Origin: Myxococcus sp046520405
Lineage (GTDB): Bacteria; Myxococcota; Myxococcia; Myxococcales; Myxococcaceae
Assembly (NCBI GenBank): GCA_046520405.1
Contig: JBKGHI010000014.1
Span: 1 to 64,000 of the forward strand
Direction of reading: 5' to 3'
Length of the DNA: 64,000 nt
The translations under genes were made by a program, and so were the position numbers. Shown in pieces: positions 18,008 to 29,590 of this stretch; the stretch's first letter is position 1, and every line of letters starts with the position of its first letter. Under the pieces are notes generated by a model. The model was not told the origin of the DNA. It searched no databases and saw only the letters and a list, made by a program, of their open reading frames with translations.

Positions 18008-20331
18008 GGGCTCAACTCCACGCCGATGCCCGGCGCGATGGCCCACAGCCCCCGGCTCCCCCTGGCGGGCGGGTACCACTCCCCCACCAACTGCACGCGA
18101 AAGCGCTCCAGGAATGTCGCGCCCAACAGGGCCTGCACCACGGGCCGTGAACACGCGCTCACGCCCGCGGCGCCGCAGTCCTCACTGTTCGAAGGCTCCC
18201 GTGTGCTGAACTGCCACCCCCCCCGCAACGCGAAGCGCCCCTGGACGAGCGCTGCCTGCAATGCGGGCGGCCGGAACTCGGGGCCCGCGACCGCGACCAG
18301 CGCGAAGTGATCCCCTCCTCCCGAGGAGAACACACGCTGCAATCCGCGCAGCCCCAGCGCTCCTGACAACCGCAGCCCGCGAGGGACCGCCGGTGCGTCG
18401 GTGCCAAGGCTCACGCCCAGCTCGGTGAGGGTCGGTCCCATCACAAAGTGCAGGGAGGTTCGTGGCGGCTCGTAGGCGATGGTATCGGCCACGAGCTTCC
18501 CCGCGAACTCGACCGCGGCGGAGCCTTCACCCGGCTGGACCTCTGCGAGCCGCTGCACCGCGTGCCCCAGCACCTGCCGGATGCGGAGCAGCGCGAGGTC
18601 ATCACGCCCCGGAGGAACACCCAGGTCGGTGAAGCGGAAGCCATAGGCGCTCAACAGCCGCAGGATGTGCACCAGCTCCGACTCCTGCGCCCCGCGCCGC
18701 CAGTCCGGCCACGTCACCGGGGAGACGCCAGGCACGCGCGGTGGCGCGCCACCCGCCGCGGCGCGTTCACACTGCGCGTTGCGCCAGCCGCGCGCCCCCG
18801 CCTCCTTCGCGTCGTGACAGATGGCGTAGAGCCGGTCGAGCGACACCTGGAGCAACACCCGGAAGTCGGCCAGTTGCTCGCTGGCACAGGCTGTCTCCGC
18901 CCCCGGCACGCTGTCGTAGACGGCGCTCATGCAGGCCAGGGGTGACGGCGCCGTGCCATCGAGCGCCTCGACGCGCCCGAAGCCCGCCGTGGCGGCCTGC
19001 GCGTACATGGCTCGCGCGTCGTACATCCCCAGGTGGAAGTCGAAGTCGCGAAAGGCCGTCTCGAAGAAGCCGAGGAACGCGGCCAGTGGCGCGCCCGCCG
19101 CCGGGAAGTGCCGCCGTGGCAGGGCCAGGCGCCGGGCAATCTCTGGCTCCTCTTCCAGGAGCAACGCCAGCTCCTTGGAGCGCGCCGTGTCCACGAAGGC
19201 GGCCAGCACGCTGCCGACCAGCTGTGGAAGCTGGAGCTCCTCGCGCGGCGTCTGCCGCACGGGCGCGGCCGGGTACTCGGCGGCGTCCGGATCGAGGAAG
19301 GCGAAGAAGACGTCGGTGGGCGAGCGGCTGACGCCGGGCTCGGGGACGTCACGCCAGCGCGGAACACCGCCAGCCTTCCCAGGCTCGAGCCCGTCACGTG
19401 CGAGCCCCACGGCCAGCCGCAGCGGCGTGTTGTCGAAGATGCCGCCGTCCACGTAGTCCGCTACGTGTGCCTCACTGGCCAGACACACACCCGGCTGGGC
19501 GGTCTCCCCCGCCGCGCAGGTGGCGAGCGCCTTGGGCGGGAACGCCACCGGAAACGCCATGGACGCCAGGACGAGGTCGCGGAGCTGCTCGAACGCCACC
19601 TCGCCGCGCGCGTCGGTGACGAGCAGCGGCTCCCGGCGTGTGCTGCCGGGGGTGGTGTAGTTCGTCACGCGAGGAAGCCGGCCAGGGCCACGCCCCTGGA
19701 TGCGCAGGGCGAACTTCTCCTCCATGCGAGGCAACGCCATGCGCCCGCTCGCCACGTGGACCAGGCGTGGCTCCACGCGCGTGGCGGACACGCCCAGCAC
19801 CACGTCGCACTCGGGCGTGAGGCCCCGGTTCCACGCCGCCTCGATGCGCAGCGCCTGCGCTTCCAGCCACGCCCGGGAGAAGACGCCCAGCGGCGTCACG
19901 TCCTCCGGAACGAAGAGCCGGCCATAGCCCACCGGAATCCATGTCTCCCAGAAGAGCGACCTGGCCGGGCCGCCGGGCGTCGCTTCGCCACACGCGGCGA
20001 GCACGGCCAGCAGCACGTTGAGGCTGCCGGCCGAAGCCCCCGTCAGAAGCCGCATGCGCTCCACGCCATCCGCGCGGGCCGTGCTGGCGGCATAGGCGAG
20101 AAACCCCGCCTCGTAGGCCCCCAGCGACACGGCGCCACTCACGGTGAGCGAGTACGCGCTTCCATGGGGGACGGGCTCGAACGGAGCCGCCTCCTCCGGA
20201 TCATCCGCCCGCGCCATGCCCGCGACGAGCAGGACGACGAGCCGCGCGACCTCCCGTGTCCCCCCAAGCAGCCCGGTGGCACGGCGGCCGGGCTTGCGGC
20301 TGGGGAGACATGGCACGTGGTCATGAACCAT
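18004..20331 (-). CDS. Patatin-like phospholipase
   Basis: 775-residue exported lipid hydrolase. A long signal sequence with core RLVVLLVAGMARA precedes the patatin domain. The oxyanion Gly-rich loop VSGAVSLGAYEAG, the nucleophile elbow GASAG (Ser108 counted from the 20355 start) and the catalytic Asp in YVDGGIFDNTPL are all present. The domain is large (to about residue 440), and the last about 170 residues alternate in strand-like fashion (LHFVMGPTLTELGVSL, LRLSGALGLRGL), suggesting a small outer-membrane barrel. An alternative ATG at 20355 falls on the far side of the 23-bp operator-like site; I prefer 20331. It shares the locus with a D15-type pore, reminiscent of patatin-pore systems such as PlpD. 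Confidence 0.85.
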   Translation of the reverse strand: MVHDHVPCLPSRKPGRRATGLLGGTREVARLVVLLVAGMARADDPEEAAPFEPVPHGSAYSLTVSGAVSLGAYEAGFLAYAASTARADGVERMRLLTGASAGSLNVLLAVLAACGEATPGGPARSLFWETWIPVGYGRLFVPEDVTPLGVFSRAWLEAQALRIEAAWNRGLTPECDVVLGVSATRVEPRLVHVASGRMALPRMEEKFALRIQGRGPGRLPRVTNYTTPGSTRREPLLVTDARGEVAFEQLRDLVLASMAFPVAFPPKALATCAAGETAQPGVCLASEAHVADYVDGGIFDNTPLRLAVGLARDGLEPGKAGGVPRWRDVPEPGVSRSPTDVFFAFLDPDAAEYPAAPVRQTPREELQLPQLVGSVLAAFVDTARSKELALLLEEEPEIARRLALPRRHFPAAGAPLAAFLGFFETAFRDFDFHLGMYDARAMYAQAATAGFGRVEALDGTAPSPLACMSAVYDSVPGAETACASEQLADFRVLLQVSLDRLYAICHDAKEAGARGWRNAQCERAAAGGAPPRVPGVSPVTWPDWRRGAQESELVHILRLLSAYGFRFTDLGVPPGRDDLALLRIRQVLGHAVQRLAEVQPGEGSAAVEFAGKLVADTIAYEPPRTSLHFVMGPTLTELGVSLGTDAPAVPRGLRLSGALGLRGLQRVFSSGGGDHFALVAVAGPEFRPPALQAALVQGRFALRGGWQFSTREPSNSEDCGAAGVSACSRPVVQALLGATFLERFRVQLVGEWYPPARGSRGLWAIAPGIGVELSP

Positions 20332-20354
20332 TGACCAAAATGGTAGACCGGTCA
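20332..20354. promoter_or_regulatory. Candidate TetR operator ahead of patatin gene
   Basis: On the minus strand this 23-mer begins TGACCGG and ends GGTCA, directly before ATG 20329-20331. It contains the 8-bp palindrome GACCGGTC (20346-20353 on plus). A TTGACT -35-like hexamer lies immediately upstream on the minus strand (20357-20362). It shares 16 of 23 bases with the site at 16744-16766. Confidence 0.55.
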
Positions 20355-20406
20355 TCGAGTCAACGCAAGGAGCCCCGAGGCCATTTGCACTCGAAGCTCC
20401 AGGACG

Positions 20407-23381
<2,975 letters not shown>

Positions 23382-23538
23382 CCGCCTCCAACCCTGTTGC
23401 CCAGGCTCCAAGGCTCGTGACACTTCGCGTCTCCCCCAGTGGCAGTTGCGGCGCTGGTTCGCCACGACGGCCCCCGGGGCGTTCTCATTCAAATCCTCCG
23501 CGCGTTTTCTTCGTCCGAGCCCAGCGACCCCGCACAGC

Positions 23539-24729
23539 TCAGTGCGTCAGGGTGTCCCGCGACTCCCTTCGCCGGGGCGCGAGCTCCTCGCGCGTCACCT
23601 TCGCCTCCCGGCCCGTGGCCCGTCCCCGCTCCAGCAGCGACTTGAAGCGCAGCAGGTCATCATCCATCTGCTTCTTGGGGTCCGCGCCCAGCAGCTTCGC
23701 GAAGGCATGTCCAATGGCCCCCGCCGGAGGGTTGTAGGACAGCCGGATGTCCACCCGCGTCCCGCCGCGCGGCGTGGACTCGAAGTGGATGACGCCCAGG
23801 TTCTCCACCGCCGTGCCCTCCACGCTCTTCCAGGCCAGCACCCTGTTGGGCACGAACTTCGTGACGACGGCATCCCATTCGAAGTGCAGCCCCGCGGGCC
23901 CTCGCACCTTCCAGTGCGACCGGCCCTCGATGCCCGGAATCACTTCATCCACGTGCGTCATGAACCGGGGGAAGTTCTGCATCTCCTTCCAGAAGGCGAA
24001 CACCTCCTCCACCGGCGCGTCGACGTTGATGTCCTTGTGCAGGGTGATGGCCCGCCGGCCCGCGCCCAGCCCGGTGAGGCGGCGCATCCCCAGGTTCGTG
24101 AGCGCCCGCGTACTCAGCACCAAGCCACCCAGGGCCGCCAAGGCCCCCGATACACCCCGGCGCCCCAGTCCCCAGGCCGTCAACGTCAGGCCTCCCAGGG
24201 CGCCGAAGAGCCGCTCGGACGGAGACCAATGTTCCTGGAAGAAGAGCCTCGATTCACCAGAGCGCATGATGCCTCCTTGAAGCGCCGGGTGCGCCGAGCC
24301 TTCCGCGTACGGGACGAGCTGGTTGTCCAGCCCATGCACCCCATGCACCTTGCCGACGCGCGGCAGGACGCGGCGGAGCTCCTCACGGAGGATGGGCCCT
24401 TCCAACCGGATCATGCCGTCCCGGGCCGTCACGCGAATCGCCCCCGGATGCGAGCACACGCGGCCCAGGGCCGAGCGCACACGTTCCTCCAGGACGAGGT
24501 CCTCCACGGGTGCCCGGTGCAGTCTGCGGAGTGATTCGAAATAGACACCGCGCGAGCGCTGAGAAAGGTCCCGGGCCACCACGCCCATCGCGCCTCCCGC
24601 CTCATGCGCCGCGTGGACGGCCTTCCCCTGAAGGTGGGACCTGCGCCAGCGGCCACTGCGTGGATCCGTCCAGTACATCAGCCCCAGCCCCAGCCCCGCG
24701 CCACTGATTCCCCATAGGGCAGCTTTCAT
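23539..24729 (-). CDS. BON-domain and SRPBCC (coenzyme Q-binding-like) membrane protein
   Basis: 396 residues. The N-terminal helix ALWGISGAGLGLGLMYW is followed by basic DPRSGRWRRSHLQG. A BON domain (about 82-140: VRSALGRVCSHPGAIRV, VHGVHGLDNQL) follows. Two hydrophobic stretches come next (about 165-205), then a C-terminal SRPBCC/polyketide cyclase-like domain (about 215-350: INVDAPVEEVFAFWKEMQNF, WDAVVTKFVPNRVLAWKSVEG). BON domains bind phospholipid or other partners, and SRPBCC folds hold lipids or quinones in a cavity. This combination recurs in soil bacteria as an envelope-stress protein of unknown role. ATG 24729 is taken because upstream reading in this frame is low-complexity. Confidence 0.78.
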   Translation of the reverse strand: MKAALWGISGAGLGLGLMYWTDPRSGRWRRSHLQGKAVHAAHEAGGAMGVVARDLSQRSRGVYFESLRRLHRAPVEDLVLEERVRSALGRVCSHPGAIRVTARDGMIRLEGPILREELRRVLPRVGKVHGVHGLDNQLVPYAEGSAHPALQGGIMRSGESRLFFQEHWSPSERLFGALGGLTLTAWGLGRRGVSGALAALGGLVLSTRALTNLGMRRLTGLGAGRRAITLHKDINVDAPVEEVFAFWKEMQNFPRFMTHVDEVIPGIEGRSHWKVRGPAGLHFEWDAVVTKFVPNRVLAWKSVEGTAVENLGVIHFESTPRGGTRVDIRLSYNPPAGAIGHAFAKLLGADPKKQMDDDLLRFKSLLERGRATGREAKVTREELAPRRRESRDTLTH

Positions 24730-24966
24730 CGCTCGTCTCCTCTCGGCTGTCGTAAGTCGCTCCACGGAACGTGAAGGCGCCGATGGCGCGGTGCAGCAGA
24801 CGGGAAGGGGCTGCCCTGCTCGCGTCCGTTGGGGGGAAGCCCGCTCACCAGGCGAGCAGCCCAGGGCCCGGGAGTCCTCGCGTTGACTGGGCGACGGGGA
24901 CGGTGCCCGCAGGCTCGGGCGTGCCCACTGTCTCCGGGCTGGAGAACTCGAAAGGAGCAACACGGC

Positions 24967-25188
24967 ATGCCCGAGGTACCGACGATGCCTGACGCGCCCG
25001 TGAAGGACCCGAACCCCGACAAGAAGCCCGGGCAAGAGCCTCCCGGCCCCCAGGAGCCGCCGAAGAAGGACCCGCCCACGCGGCAGCCACCGGAAATCGA
25101 GCCGCCCCAGCCGCCCGAAATCAAACCGCCGGGCATTCATGATCCGCCCGTGCCCAACCAGCCCGGACGGCCTGAAATCATCGCGTGA
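24967..25188 (+). CDS. Proline-rich small protein
   Basis: 73 residues, about 37% Pro, with charged repeats such as KKPGQEPP, KKDPP, EIEPPQPPEIKPP and a tail NQPGRPEIIA. There is no hydrophobic segment, so it is soluble and probably disordered. An AAAGGAG Shine-Dalgarno lies nine bases before ATG 24967, which supports a real small gene and this start over longer frames. It lies divergent from the BON/SRPBCC gene. Function unknown. Confidence 0.6.
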   Translation: MPEVPTMPDAPVKDPNPDKKPGQEPPGPQEPPKKDPPTRQPPEIEPPQPPEIKPPGIHDPPVPNQPGRPEIIA

Positions 25189-25379
25189 GTCGCGGTGAGC
25201 GAGCAGCGGGGCGCCCGTGGCGCCTGCTGCTCCACCGCATGCCTTCGGACGGCGTCCCCATCCAGGCAAGCACCCTGCGCCCGTGCGGCGGGCTGCCCCG
25301 TTCCGCGAGGCCACCGGCGTGGCCAGCTTTCTCGTGAAGGGTGTCCGTTCCACTCCGGGGAGCGGCGAGGAGCGGCGGC

Positions 25380-26063
25380 ATGTATGAGCCCGAATTCCAG
25401 GACCGCTATGAGGGAGGCCGCGTGCTCGCGGACCGGCTGCGCCGCCATGCGCGACAACCCGGCACGCTGGTGCTGGCCCTGCCCCGGGGCGGCGTGCCCG
25501 TGGGCGCCGAGGTCGCCCGGGCGCTGGGCGTCCCCCTGGACGTCTTCCTCGTGCGCAAGCTCGGCACCCCTGGCCACGAGGAGCTGGCCATGGGCGCCAT
25601 CGCCTCTGGCGGTGTCCGCGTCCTGAACCGCGAGGTCGTGGACGAGCTCAACATCCACCGCGAACAGATTGAAGACGCGACCCGGCGGGAGTCGCTGGAG
25701 CTCCAGCGGCGTGAGCAGAGCTACCGCGAGGGCCGCCCTCCTCCCGACGTGCGCGGCCGCACCGTCATCCTGGTGGATGATGGGCTGGCCACTGGAACGA
25801 CGATGCGCGCGGCCGTGGCGGCGCTGCGCATCCAGGGGCCCGCATCCATCATCGTCGCCGTGCCCGTGGCCGCGGAGGAGTCGTGTCAGAGCCTGGCCCA
25901 GGTGGCGGACGAGGTCATCTGCGTCCAGATGCCCGAGCCCTTCTACTCCGTGGGCCTGTGGTACCGCGACTTCGCGCAGACGGAGGATGACGAGGTGCGC
26001 GCACTGCTCGCGCAAGCGGTCCGGGAGCAACAGGCCCCGGACGCGCCGCGGCCCTCCGCCTGA
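25380..26063 (+). CDS. Phosphoribosyltransferase-family protein
   Basis: 227 residues with a type I phosphoribosyltransferase fold. The PRPP-binding motif is VILVDDGLATGTTM (about 122-135), with an upstream ALPRGGVPVGAEVA substrate-loop segment and LVRKLGTPGHEELAMGAIA. This is the stand-alone class often found next to dienelactone hydrolases or universal stress proteins; the natural base substrate is not established. ATG 25380 follows GAGGAGCGGCGGC and is preferred over the longer frame from 25341. It is convergent with the desaturase gene 19 bases beyond its stop. Confidence 0.88.
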   Translation: MYEPEFQDRYEGGRVLADRLRRHARQPGTLVLALPRGGVPVGAEVARALGVPLDVFLVRKLGTPGHEELAMGAIASGGVRVLNREVVDELNIHREQIEDATRRESLELQRREQSYREGRPPPDVRGRTVILVDDGLATGTTMRAAVAALRIQGPASIIVAVPVAAEESCQSLAQVADEVICVQMPEPFYSVGLWYRDFAQTEDDEVRALLAQAVREQQAPDAPRPSA

Positions 26064-26082
26064 ACCGGGCGCGGCGAGGGAC

Positions 26083-27273
26083 TCAGGCGCGCGGGGCCGG
26101 GTTCCACGCGCGCATCGACGTCCGCCCCACCATGATGTCCACCAGCCGCTTCACGCGGCGGAAGACGCCCTCCTGCGCGTAGGGCACGCCGTGCTTCTCA
26201 CACAGGGCCTTCACCTTGGGCTGCGCCTCCCGGTAACGCGTCATGGGCAGGCTGGGCCAGAGGTGGTGCTCAATCTGGTAGTTCAACCAGCCGTGGAGGA
26301 AGTCCACCACGTCATTGCCGGTGGCGTAGTTCACCGACCCCACCACCTGCCGCACGGAGAACTCCGCGCCGCTGCGCGCCCGGCCCTCGAAGCGGTAGAG
26401 GTCGTCTCCCGCGTGGTTGGGCGCGATGAGCACGAAGCTCTGGATGTTGGTCAGCACCTCCGCCAGGACGCTGTTGGCGAACACGCTGACGACGGCCCAC
26501 GTGCCCAGCGGCGCGAAGAGCGCGGGCAGCAGCACGAAGCGCAGGCCGGCGTAGGGCAGCAGGCACGTCCACCAGAAGGCGCGGCCCTCGGAGGAGAGCG
26601 GGTTGAACGCGGTGATGAGGGACGGCGTGCCCGACTCCTCGACTCCCCCCGCGCGCTTGCGCTCGAAACGCCGCCACTCCAGGAAGGTGTTGGGCGCGTA
26701 GTACGTCACCTTCCAAGTGCAGGCGAAGAAGGCCACGATGGCGTACTTGAGCAGCAGCGGCATGCGCGACTGGCGCAGCCACTCCGTGTTCATCTCCACC
26801 AGGTCCGGGTCCGCCGTCTCACCGGTGTGCCCGTGGTGCAACACGTTGTGCTCGTGCCGCCACGCCTGGGGATGAATCCAGTCCGGCCAGTCCAGGAAGC
26901 GGCGCCACCCGGTGGCGAAGCGCTTGCCCGTGTAATGCGCCGGCACGCCCGGCACCTTGTCGTAGCCCCGGTGCGTGACGTGGTGGGCCATCATCGTCCA
27001 ACGCGCCGTATTGCCCTGCGCGATGAGCAGCGCGGACACGGGGTTGGGCATCAGCCACGCGGTGGCGTAGCCAAGCAGGGAGCAGGCGCGGCCCCAGCGT
27101 TCAATCTTCCTGGCGTGCGCCAGGTCCGCTTCGCCCAGCGAGGACTCCAGCTCCTGCTTGAGCGCCTGGAGGTCCTGCGCGAAGGCCTCCGGCTCGACGG
27201 GTGCGTTGGGGTGCGAGGTGGGAAGGGACGTCCGCGGCGCTTCGTCGACGAGCAGGGGGACTGCCAGGGTCAT
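26083..27273 (-). CDS. Membrane fatty-acid desaturase
   Basis: 396-residue di-iron integral-membrane desaturase. The three histidine boxes are HHVTHRG, HEHNVLHHGH and QIEHHLWP. The Gln in place of the first His of box 3 is the mark of front-end (delta-5/delta-6-type) desaturases, which insert double bonds near the carboxyl end. Hydrophobic segments lie near LLGYATAWLMPNPVSALLIA and LLPYAGLRFVLLPALF. The N-terminal about 45 residues are hydrophilic, with no cytochrome b5 domain. Myxobacteria make branched and polyunsaturated fatty acids, so a membrane-lipid role is likely. It is divergent from the PAS kinase gene with 193 bases between. Confidence 0.88.
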   Translation of the reverse strand: MTLAVPLLVDEAPRTSLPTSHPNAPVEPEAFAQDLQALKQELESSLGEADLAHARKIERWGRACSLLGYATAWLMPNPVSALLIAQGNTARWTMMAHHVTHRGYDKVPGVPAHYTGKRFATGWRRFLDWPDWIHPQAWRHEHNVLHHGHTGETADPDLVEMNTEWLRQSRMPLLLKYAIVAFFACTWKVTYYAPNTFLEWRRFERKRAGGVEESGTPSLITAFNPLSSEGRAFWWTCLLPYAGLRFVLLPALFAPLGTWAVVSVFANSVLAEVLTNIQSFVLIAPNHAGDDLYRFEGRARSGAEFSVRQVVGSVNYATGNDVVDFLHGWLNYQIEHHLWPSLPMTRYREAQPKVKALCEKHGVPYAQEGVFRRVKRLVDIMVGRTSMRAWNPAPRA

Positions 27274-27466
27274 GATGGGACCGGCATCTCAGGTGAGGGC
27301 ATCCAGGTTGGCGGGGGCAATCTAGTCGCAGGTCCCGAAAATCCGGATGCGGAAATCCTCGCGCCCGGCCTCCTGCCCGCCACACCTTCAAGGTGGCGCT
27401 CCTTGCCCGCGAGGCCCTCGTCCCGGCGAGGAATGCGGTTAAGCTCCCGCGCCCGCAGCCCACCGC

Positions 27467-29590
27467 ATGCACGACTCCCCTTCCCGTCGACAGTTGTTGA
27501 TGGCCGTCCTCGTGGCCACCACTCTCTCCGCGGCCGTCGAGGGGGTCTGGAGCTACTCCGGGGCCGTGAGCACCCCGGCGCGCATCATGCTCACCGCCGC
27601 CGTGGGACTGCTCATCAGCGGCACCCTGGCGCTGATGCTCCTGCGCACCCGCGAGCGCGCCCACCGCGCGCGGGATGCCGCCTTGCGCAGCGCGGATGAC
27701 GCCAGCGCCCTGCGCGAAGCCGTCATGGACGTCACGCCCGTGGGCTTCGCCTTCTTCGACCGCGAGCTGCGTTACGTCCACGTCAACACGGCCCTGGCGG
27801 CGATGCATGGCCTGCCCGCGGAGAGCCACCTGGGCCGGCACGTCACCGAGGTGATGCCCGACCTGGGCACGCTCATCGCTCCGCGCCTCCAACTGGCGCT
27901 CAACACGGGCGCCTCCATCCAGGACACCCTGCTCCAGGTGGAGACTCCCGCGGCCCCCGGTGAGAGCCGCTACTGGTTCGGCAGCTACCTGCGCGTGTGC
28001 GGCACGAATGGCGAGGTGCTGGGCGTCATCGCCGCGCTGTCCGAGCTCACCGAACGCATGCGCGCCGAGAAGAGCCTCCAGGAGCATGAAGGCCGGCTGG
28101 ACGTGCTCACGCGTTCGCTGCCGGACTACCTGTGGGGCGGCAAGCTGCGCGGCGGCCGGCTGCGCGACTTCTACTGCACCCCCGTCATCGAGCGCACCAC
28201 CGGCTATGCCGCCGCCGCGTTCGTCCAGCTCGCGCCGGGTGGCGGCCCTCCGCCGCTGTGGGCGGAGATGATTCATCCGGAGGACCGCGCCCGCTACCGC
28301 GCCAGCATCGAAGGCCTGGCGCCCGGCGCGGAGGCGGAGCTGGAGCACCGCCTCATCTGCGCCGACGGCCGCGTGCGCTGGGTGCGCAGCCGCGCCGCGG
28401 CCTCCGGCCTGGATGCGCAGGGCGAGCTGCACGTGGGCTGCGTCGTCACCGACATCACCGACCGGCGCCTCGCGGACGACCTGCGCCAGCGGCTCCATGA
28501 CAGCTTCCGCCGCTCCGCCCAGGAGTGGCGCCGCACCTTCGACGCGGTGTCCTCGCCGCTGATGGTGCTGGGCGCGGAGGGCACCGTGCAGCGCCTCAAC
28601 GCCGCCGCCATCGCGCTGTTCGACGGCATGGACCCGTCCGGCCAACCCTTGTTCACCGCGGCCAGCGCCCCACCCTGGTCCCACGCGCTGCCGCTGGTGG
28701 AGGAGCTGCGCCGCACCCACGCCAGCGCCACCCGCGAGCTGGGGGACCCGGTGTCTCGCCGCACGTGGGAGGTCTCCGCGACCTGGGTGGACGAAGCCGT
28801 TGGCGAGGACTCCCGCATCATCCTGGTGGCCATCGAGGTGACGCGCCTCCTGGAGCTCCAGGCCAGCCTGCGGCGCAGCGAGACGATGGCCGCCATGGGC
28901 GCCATCGTCGCGGGCGTGGCCCACGAGGTCCGCAACCCGCTCTTCTCCATCTCCGCGGTGGTGGACGCGGTAGAGGCCACCTTCGGCACGCGCGCGGAGC
29001 TCAAGCCCTACGTGGACGTCCTGCGCGGCGAGGTGAAGCGGCTCAACCACCTCACCCAGGAGCTCTTCGAGTACGGCCGCCCCACCCGGGGCGAATGGGT
29101 GGAAGGCCCCGTGCTCCCAGTCATCACGGACGCGCTCTCAGCGTGCGCATTGGCGAGTGAGCGCGCGGGTGTGACGGTGGACCGGGCCCTGGCGGCCGAG
29201 CTGCCCCGCGTCCGGATGGACGCCCGGCGCTTGTTTCATGTCTTCCGCAACGTGGTGGAGAACGCGGTGCAACATTCCCCCTCCGGCGGCGCGGTGCATG
29301 TGGCCACGGAAGAGGTCGAGGAGGCGGGCCGGGCGTGGGTGCGGTGCACCGTGCGCGACGGCGGGCCGGGCTTCCGCGAGGAGGACATGCCCCATGTCTT
29401 CGAGCCCTTCTTCAGCAAGCGGCGCGGCGGCACGGGGCTGGGGCTGTCCATCGTCCAGCGCATCCTGGAGGAGCACCAGGGTGTCATCCGCCTGCGCAAT
29501 CACCCGGAGGGCGGGGCGGAAGTCACACTGCTGCTTCCATCTGTTTCTTCGCGTGTATCAACGCAACACGTAGACTCACTGGCTTCATGA
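27467..29590 (+). CDS. Membrane PAS-PAS-PAS histidine kinase
   Basis: 707 residues. Two N-terminal membrane helices (about 10-30 and 40-62) flank a very short periplasmic loop, so sensing is mainly by cytoplasmic domains. Three PAS domains follow: about 85-200 (DVTPVGFAFFDRELRYVHVN), about 205-335 (the PAC-like WAEMIHPEDRARYRASIEGL is clear) and about 355-450. HisKA (GAIVAGVAHEVRNPLFS) and HATPase (NVVENAVQHS, DGGPGF, GTGLGLSIVQ) complete it. Its stop overlaps the ATG of the sigma-54 activator (ATGA), making a textbook kinase/activator pair. This pair probably controls the surface-protein block downstream. Confidence 0.93.
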   Translation: MHDSPSRRQLLMAVLVATTLSAAVEGVWSYSGAVSTPARIMLTAAVGLLISGTLALMLLRTRERAHRARDAALRSADDASALREAVMDVTPVGFAFFDRELRYVHVNTALAAMHGLPAESHLGRHVTEVMPDLGTLIAPRLQLALNTGASIQDTLLQVETPAAPGESRYWFGSYLRVCGTNGEVLGVIAALSELTERMRAEKSLQEHEGRLDVLTRSLPDYLWGGKLRGGRLRDFYCTPVIERTTGYAAAAFVQLAPGGGPPPLWAEMIHPEDRARYRASIEGLAPGAEAELEHRLICADGRVRWVRSRAAASGLDAQGELHVGCVVTDITDRRLADDLRQRLHDSFRRSAQEWRRTFDAVSSPLMVLGAEGTVQRLNAAAIALFDGMDPSGQPLFTAASAPPWSHALPLVEELRRTHASATRELGDPVSRRTWEVSATWVDEAVGEDSRIILVAIEVTRLLELQASLRRSETMAAMGAIVAGVAHEVRNPLFSISAVVDAVEATFGTRAELKPYVDVLRGEVKRLNHLTQELFEYGRPTRGEWVEGPVLPVITDALSACALASERAGVTVDRALAAELPRVRMDARRLFHVFRNVVENAVQHSPSGGAVHVATEEVEEAGRAWVRCTVRDGGPGFREEDMPHVFEPFFSKRRGGTGLGLSIVQRILEEHQGVIRLRNHPEGGAEVTLLLPSVSSRVSTQHVDSLAS

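Noticed and set aside
27396..27420. TGGCGC...TTGC resembling a sigma-54 promoter ahead of the PAS kinase
   Set aside because: GG-to-GC spacing is two bases short of the required ten between the pairs.
27101..29050. A 649-residue minus-strand frame opposite the PAS kinase
   Set aside because: Low-complexity antisense translation; the sense strand has a full kinase with all motifs.
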